This document shows positions 59,700-64,000 of a stretch of 64,000 nucleotides of DNA, one piece after another. Below the pieces are notes generated by a model. The model ran no database searches and had not been told where the DNA came from. It worked only from the letters and a program-made list of their open reading frames with translations. Position numbers and translations under genes: made by a program. Positions within the stretch are counted from its first letter, which is position 1, and the number at the start of each line of letters is the position of its first letter. This DNA is from Wocania_A sp965224845 (GTDB lineage Bacteria; Bacteroidota; Bacteroidia; Flavobacteriales; Flavobacteriaceae): NCBI GenBank assembly GCA_965224845.1, contig CBDDAJ010000009.1, positions 112,264 to 176,263 of the forward strand, given 5' to 3'.

Positions 59700-60328
59700 T
59701 GAAAGTAGCAGTTTTAGATATAAACGGAAAAGACACAGGTAGAAAGGCAGACCTTTCTAAAGATGTGTTTGCTATTGAACCTAATAATCATGCGGTGTAC
59801 TTGGATGTTAAACAATATTTAGCAAACCAAAGACAAGGAACTCATAAGTCGAAAGAAAGAGGTGAGATTTCTGGAAGTACACGTAAGATTAAAAAGCAAA
59901 AAGGAACTGGTACAGCAAGAGCAGGTAGTATTAAGTCTGGTGTATTTAAAGGTGGTGGCCGTATGTTTGGTCCAAGACCTAGAAATTACAGTTTTAAACT
60001 TAATAAGAATTTAAAGCGTTTAGCACGTAAATCTGCATTGAGTATCAAAGCAGGAGAAAAGTCAATTACTGTTTTAGAAGACTTTAATTTTGACACTCCA
60101 AAAACTAAAAACTTCACTGCAGTTTTAAAGGCTTTAGAGCTTGAAAACAAAAAAACACTGTTTGTGTTGGGTGGGTCAAATAATAACGTATATTTGTCAT
60201 CGCGCAATTTAAAAGGCTCTGATGTTGTAACAACTTCAGAATTAAGCACTTACAAAATTTTAAATGCAAATCAAGTGGTGCTTTTAGAGGGTGCTTTAGA
60301 AGGAATTAAAACAAACTTAAGTAAATAA
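59699..60328 (+). CDS. rplD: 50S ribosomal protein L4
   Basis: A 209-residue exit-tunnel protein. The tunnel-lining loop reads GSTRKIKKQKGTGTARAG with GGGRMFGPRPRNY after it. I take the ATG overlapping the rplC stop; the longer frame from 59654 has 15 unrelated residues. L4 regulates S10 operons by transcription termination in some bacteria, which is worth recalling given the hairpin upstream of rplC. Confidence 0.96.
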   Translation: MKVAVLDINGKDTGRKADLSKDVFAIEPNNHAVYLDVKQYLANQRQGTHKSKERGEISGSTRKIKKQKGTGTARAGSIKSGVFKGGGRMFGPRPRNYSFKLNKNLKRLARKSALSIKAGEKSITVLEDFNFDTPKTKNFTAVLKALELENKKTLFVLGGSNNNVYLSSRNLKGSDVVTTSELSTYKILNANQVVLLEGALEGIKTNLSK

Positions 60329-60335
60329 GAAACAG

Positions 60336-60626
60336 ATGAGTATCTTAATTAAACCTATAATCACAGAAAAAGCGACTGCAGATAGCGAGTTAAGAAACTG
60401 CTATACTTTCGCGGTGAATACAAAGGCGAACAAGATAGAAATCAAAAAAGCGGTTGAAGCTGCTTATGGCGTTTCTGTTGAAAAAGTTCGTACTATAAAT
60501 GTCCGTCCAGATCGTAGTACCAAGTACACAAAGACTGGTATACAACATGGTAAAACAAATGCTGTTAAAAAAGCAATTGTACAACTGGCGGAAGGTGAAA
60601 TGATTGATTTATACAGTAACATGTAA
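60336..60626 (+). CDS. rplW: 50S ribosomal protein L23
   Basis: A 96-residue protein at the exit of the tunnel, docking site for trigger factor and SRP. The opening ILIKPIITEKATADSE and NKIEIKKAVEAAYGVSVEKVRT match the family; length is normal. It lies between rplD and rplB. Confidence 0.96.
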   Translation: MSILIKPIITEKATADSELRNCYTFAVNTKANKIEIKKAVEAAYGVSVEKVRTINVRPDRSTKYTKTGIQHGKTNAVKKAIVQLAEGEMIDLYSNM

Positions 60627-60636
60627 TTAAAGACTA

Positions 60637-61463
60637 ATGTCAGTAAGAAAATTAAAACCAATCACACCAGGACAGCGTTTTAGAGTAGTAAATGGTTACG
60701 ATGCCATTACTACTGATAAGCCGGAAAAGAGTTTACTCGTTCCGAATAAAAGGTCTGGTGGTAGAAACAATCGAGGAAAAATGACCATGCGCTATATAGG
60801 CGGAGGTCATAAGAAAAAGTATCGTATTATCGATTTTAAAAGAGACAAATCAGGAATTCCTGGTGAAGTAGCTTCAATTCAATACGATCCAAACAGAACT
60901 GCTTTTATCGCATTATTGAATTATCAAGATGGCGAAAAAAGATACATTATTGCTCAAAATGGACTTCAGGTTGGGCAAAATGTTGTGTCAGGTGAATCAG
61001 GTGTAGCTCCAGAAATTGGAAATGCTATGCCTCTTAGTGAAATTCCATTAGGAACTATTATTTCTTGTTTAGAATTACGTCCAGGACAAGGAGCTGTTAT
61101 GGCTCGAAGTGCTGGAGCATTTGCTCAGTTAATGGCAAGAGATGGTAAATTTGCTACAATTAAATTGCCTTCAGGAGAAACACGATTAGTTCTTGCAAAC
61201 TGTATGGCTACTATAGGAGTTGTTTCTAACTCAGACCATCAATTATTAGTTCTGGTAAAGCAGGTAGAACAAGATGGTTAGGAAGAAGACCACGTACTAG
61301 ACCAGTAGTTATGAACCCGGTTGATCATCCAATGGGTGGTGGTGAAGGTAAATCTTCAGGTGGACATCCACGTTCTAGAAACGGTATTCCAGCTAAAGGT
61401 TATAGAACCCGTTCTAAAACAAAAGCAAGTAATAAATATATTGTAGAACGTAGAAAGAAATAA
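60637..61463 (+). CDS. rplB: 50S ribosomal protein L2, with an apparent frameshift
   Basis: The first frame (60637-61281) encodes normal L2 to about residue 205 (MATIGVVSNSDHQLLV), then runs out of frame as LVKQVEQDG and stops. The expected end, SGKAGRTRWLGRRPRTRPVV to the basic RRKK tail, is present in another frame up to the TAA at 61461-61463. Span length is 827 bases (two more than a multiple of three), so one base is missing near 61251 (GTTCTGGT where GTTTCTGGT would restore the frame). L2 is essential, so a sequencing or assembly error is the simplest explanation. Confidence 0.93.
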
Positions 61464-61466
61464 GAC

Positions 61467-61745
61467 ATGGCAAGATCATTAAAAAAAGGACCTTACGTTC
61501 ATTATAAATTAGAAAGAAAAGTAGCTGCAAATGTTGAAGCTAACAAAAAAACTGTAATTAAAACCTGGTCAAGAGCCAGTATGATTACTCCTGATTTTGT
61601 TGGACAAACTATTGCAGTGCACAATGGCCGTCAATTTGTTCCGGTATATGTTACTGAAAATATGGTAGGTCATAAATTAGGAGAATTTTCACCAACACGT
61701 TCATTCCGTGGGCATGCAGGTGCTAAAAATAAAGGTAAAAAGTAG
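61467..61745 (+). CDS. rpsS: 30S ribosomal protein S19
   Basis: A 92-residue protein binding the 16S 3' domain with S13. It begins MARSLKKGPYVHYKL and contains IKTWSRASMITPDFVGQTIAVHNGRQFVPVYVTENMVGHKLGEFSPTR-type conserved blocks (in pieces here). It is intact, unlike its neighbours on both sides. Confidence 0.97.
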   Translation: MARSLKKGPYVHYKLERKVAANVEANKKTVIKTWSRASMITPDFVGQTIAVHNGRQFVPVYVTENMVGHKLGEFSPTRSFRGHAGAKNKGKK

Positions 61746-61751
61746 TAAGCT

Positions 61752-62160
61752 ATGGGAAGTCGTAAAAAACAAATGGCAGACGCTATTAAGGAAGCAAAGA
61801 AGCAAGTTGCTTTTGCAAAGCTTAATAACTGTCCTACGTCACCAAGAAAAATGCGTTTAGTAGCCGATTTAGTAAGAGGTGAAAAGCGTAGAGAAAGCAC
61901 TTAATATCTTAAAATTCAGTCAAAAAGAAGCTTCTGGGCGTTTAGAAAAGCTGTTGTTGTCAGCTATTGCTAACTGGCAAGCTAAAAATGAAGATGCTGA
62001 TGTTGAATCGGCTGAATTATTTGTAAAAGAGATTAGAGTAGATGGCGGATCTATGTTAAAAAGATTACGTCCAGCTCCTCAAGGTCGTGCACACAGAATT
62101 AGAAAACGTTCTAACCACGTAACATTAGTGGTTGGAGCTAACAATAACACACAAAGCTAA
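61752..62160 (+). CDS. rplV: 50S ribosomal protein L22, with an apparent frameshift
   Basis: The ATG at 61752 opens a frame reading SPRKMRLVADLVRGEK and then stops at TAA (61902-61904). The rest, VEKALNILKFSQKEASGRL to RIRKRSNHVTLVVG, continues in a different frame to the TAA ending at 62160. The span is 409 bases, one over a multiple of three, so an extra base near 61881-61890 (GAAAAGCGTA) explains it. Restored length would be about 135 residues, normal for L22. As an essential gene it is presumably intact in the living cell. Confidence 0.92.
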
Positions 62161-62170
62161 GATAGAGAGT

Positions 62171-62891
62171 ATGGGACAAAAAACAAATCCAATCGGAAAT
62201 CGCTTAGGAATTATCAGAGGATGGGAATCTAACTGGTATGGAGGAAACGATTATGGAGATAAGCTTGCCGAAGACGATAAAATTAGAAAATACGTTCACG
62301 CGCGTTTATCTAAAGCTAGTGTAAGTAGAGTAATTATTGAGAGAACTTTAAAACTTGTAACCGTTACTATCACTACGGCTAGACCAGGTATCATTATTGG
62401 TAAAGGCGGTCAAGAGGTAGACAAGTTAAAAGAAGAGCTTAAAAAAATTACTGGAAAAGAAGTTCAGATTAACATCTTTGAAATTAAAAGACCTGAACTA
62501 GATTCATTTTTAGTAGCATCAAGTATTGCTCGTCAAATTGAAAATCGTATTTCTTACAGACGTGCAATAAAAATGGCTATCGCTGCTACAATGCGTATGA
62601 ATGCTGAAGGAATTAAAATCCAGATTAGTGGTCGTTTAAATGGTGCTGAAATGGCACGTTCTGAACACTATAAAGAAGGACGTATTCCTTTATCAACCTT
62701 TAGAGCCGATATTGATTATGCTTTAGTTGAAGCACATACTACTTATGGTAGATTGGGTGTTAAAGTATGGATCATGAAAGGTGAAGTATATGGTAAAAGA
62801 GAACTTTCTCCGCTTGTTGGATTATCTAAGCAAGCAAGGAAAAGGTGGAGCCGGAGGACGTGGAAACAAAGGACCTCGTCGTAGAAAGTAA
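62171..62891 (+). CDS. rpsC: 30S ribosomal protein S3, with a frameshift near the C-terminus
   Basis: The ATG at 62171 gives MGQKTNPIGNRLGIIRGW, and the KH domain IIGKGGQEVDKLKEEL and the SGRLNGAEMAR block are intact. At about residue 222 the frame slips to QARKRWSRRTWKQRTSS and stops at 62884. In the other frame the expected basic, glycine-rich end GKGGAGGRGNKGPRRRK reads to the TAA at 62889-62891. The span is 721 bases (one over), so one extra base, or a duplicated GCAA, lies near 62831-62839. I used the internal ATG; an upstream in-frame ATG at 62132 lies within rplV. Confidence 0.93.
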
Positions 62892-62912
62892 TTTTTTATA
62901 AAGTAAAGAAAA

Positions 62913-63332
62913 ATGTTACAGCCTAAAAGAACAAAATTTCGTAAACAACAAAAAGGACGTATGAAAGGCATTTCCCAAAGAGGTCATCAACTTTCAAACG
63001 GAACTTTTGGTATAAAAGCATTAGACTCGAATTTTATAACATCGCGTCAAATTGAAGCTGCACGTATTGCTGCTACACGTTACATGAAAAGAGAAGGACA
63101 GCTTTGGATTAAAATATTTCCAGATAAGCCAATTACAAAAAAGCCTCTTGAAGTACGTATGGGTAAAGGTAAAGGTGCCGTTGAATATTGGGTAGCTGTT
63201 GTAAAACCAGGACGTGTTTTATTTGAAATAGGTGGAGTGCCATTAGACGTGGCTAAAGAAGCATTACGTTTAGCTGCACAAAAACTACCAGTAAAAACTA
63301 AGTTTTTAATTGCTAGAGATTACGAAGCATAA
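62913..63332 (+). CDS. rplP: 50S ribosomal protein L16
   Basis: A 139-residue protein near the A-site tRNA elbow. MLQPKRTKFRKQQKGRMKG opens it, and ITSRQIEAARIAATRYMKREGQ, KPLEVRMGKGKGAVEYWVAVVKPG and the LPVKTKF end are all conserved. Length is normal and the frame is unbroken. Confidence 0.97.
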   Translation: MLQPKRTKFRKQQKGRMKGISQRGHQLSNGTFGIKALDSNFITSRQIEAARIAATRYMKREGQLWIKIFPDKPITKKPLEVRMGKGKGAVEYWVAVVKPGRVLFEIGGVPLDVAKEALRLAAQKLPVKTKFLIARDYEA

Positions 63333-63345
63333 TTTATTTGATATT

Positions 63346-63537
63346 ATGAAACAATCAGAAATTAAAGAATTATCTGTAGCTGAGTTACAAGAGAAACTTG
63401 GTGAGACAAAAAAGAGTTATTCAGACCTAAAATTAGCTCATGCAATATCTCCTTTAGAAAATCCAATTCAATTACGTACAATTAGACGTACAGTAGCTAG
63501 AATTGCGACTGAATTAACTAAAAGAGAATTACAATAA
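63346..63537 (+). CDS. rpmC: 50S ribosomal protein L29
   Basis: A 63-residue helical hairpin at the tunnel exit. KQSEIKELSVAELQEKL and NPIQLRTIRRTVARIATEL are the two helices; the ATG at 63346 gives the standard length, and the longer frame from 63310 overlaps rplP. Confidence 0.94.
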   Translation: MKQSEIKELSVAELQEKLGETKKSYSDLKLAHAISPLENPIQLRTIRRTVARIATELTKRELQ

Positions 63538-63549
63538 TTCTGCTGAAAG

Positions 63550-63807
63550 ATGGAAACAAGAAATTTAAGAAAAGAACGTATAGGAGTTGTTACAAGTAAC
63601 AAAATGCAGAAATCTATTGTGGTTTCTGAGGTGAAAAAAGTAAAACATCCTATGTATGGAAAATTCGTTTTAAAAACGAAAAAGTACGTAGCACACGACG
63701 AACAAAATGACTGCAACGAAGGAGATACTGTAAGGATCATGGAAACAAGACCTTTAAGTAAATCTAAATGTTGGAGATTAGTTGAAATAATAGAAAGAGC
63801 GAAGTAA
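63550..63807 (+). CDS. rpsQ: 30S ribosomal protein S17
   Basis: An 85-residue OB-fold protein. RKERIGVVTSNKMQKSIVVSE and KHPMYGKFVLKTKKYVAHDE, then NEGDTVRIMETRPLSKSKCWRLVEI, match S17 throughout. It follows rpmC by 12 bases in the usual order. Confidence 0.97.
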   Translation: METRNLRKERIGVVTSNKMQKSIVVSEVKKVKHPMYGKFVLKTKKYVAHDEQNDCNEGDTVRIMETRPLSKSKCWRLVEIIERAK

Positions 63808-63809
63808 TT

Positions 63810-64000
63810 ATGGTACAACAAGAATCAAGATTAAAAGTAGCAGATAACACTGGAGCAAAAGAAGTTTTAACAATTCGTGTTCTAGGTGGTACTAAAAGAA
63901 GATATGCTTCTGTAGGAGACAAAATTGTTGTTTCTGTAAAAGATGCCACTCCTAATGGAAATATTAAAAAAGGAGCTGTTTCTACAGCAGTAGTTGTTCG
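63810..64000 (+). CDS. rplN: 50S ribosomal protein L14 (N-terminal part, runs off the window)
   Basis: The frame opens MVQQESRLKVADNTGAKEVL, the standard L14 start, and continues through RVLGGTKRRYASVGDKIVVSVKDATPNGNIKKG to the window edge. About half of the protein's 122 or so residues are present. It begins two bases after the rpsQ stop. Confidence 0.95.
   Translation, partial: MVQQESRLKVADNTGAKEVLTIRVLGGTKRRYASVGDKIVVSVKDATPNGNIKKGAVSTAVVV

Noticed and set aside
61240..61290. Programmed frameshifting in rplB
   Set aside because: No slippery heptamer or stimulatory structure is evident, and two neighbouring ribosomal genes have the same kind of break, so sequence error is simpler.
1..64000. 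tRNA, rRNA, insertion sequence or prophage
   Set aside because: I looked through the gaps for tRNA-like cloverleafs, transposase frames and terminal inverted repeats and found none convincing; gaps are short and mostly filled by decayed repeats.

Overview
The window comes from an AT-rich Bacteroidota genome, almost certainly family Flavobacteriaceae. The signs are a gliding-motility ABC protein (GldA), a type IX-secreted protein with a type B C-terminal domain, a SusC/SusD pair, DUF5723 and DUF3857 proteins, a methionine synthase split into two polypeptides, several phylum-type promoters (TTTG or TTG, about 18-21 bases, TAnnTTTG), and a combined str/S10 ribosomal operon with no tuf gene between fusA and rpsJ.

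Layout. 1-7.3 kb: sulfur and one-carbon metabolism, with the end of cysE, cysM, a SAM-I riboswitch, the two halves of metH separated by two unrelated small genes, and metF. 7.3-14.0 kb: a PagL-like outer-membrane protein, a VOC protein and a GIN-domain lipoprotein on the plus strand, converging on ackA-pta and gldA on the minus strand. 14.1-18.3 kb: a phenylalanine/tyrosine operon (pheA, aminotransferase, tyrA, DAHP synthase-chorismate mutase). In front of it lies an unlisted 27-codon leader peptide packed with Tyr, Phe and Trp codons, followed by a GAAA-loop intrinsic terminator. I read this as a transcription attenuator, and it is the most interesting item here. 18.3-31.1 kb: housekeeping genes (rsgA, dtd, aroA, queA, rlmN, a polyprenyl synthase) with an inserted lipoprotein sialidase and two DUF3857 transglutaminase-like proteins. 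31.2-36.0 kb, minus strand: accessory genes (class C serine hydrolase, Crp-like regulator, sulfatase, PaiB-like, DUF1569). 36.0-47.7 kb: radC, a polysaccharide deacetylase-like protein, a HAD phosphatase followed by three envelope genes with stop/start overlaps between the last three, rarA, rhomboid, rlmB and a T9SS cargo protein. 47.7-55.3 kb, minus strand: DUF3179 lipoprotein, SusD, SusC and a BamA/TamA-like protein. 55.4-64.0 kb: str/S10 ribosomal operon, running off the window inside rplN.

Within the ribosomal operon rplB, rplV and rpsC each carry one frame-breaking indel within 1.6 kb, most simply read as sequence or assembly error. The rpsJ-rplC gap contains a strong terminator-like hairpin and short repeats. 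Degenerate flavobacterial intergenic repeats are scattered through the window, and one supplies the last ten residues of the MetH N-terminal half.

No gene-free stretch exceeds 300 bases. I saw no tRNA, rRNA, CRISPR array, insertion sequence or prophage.
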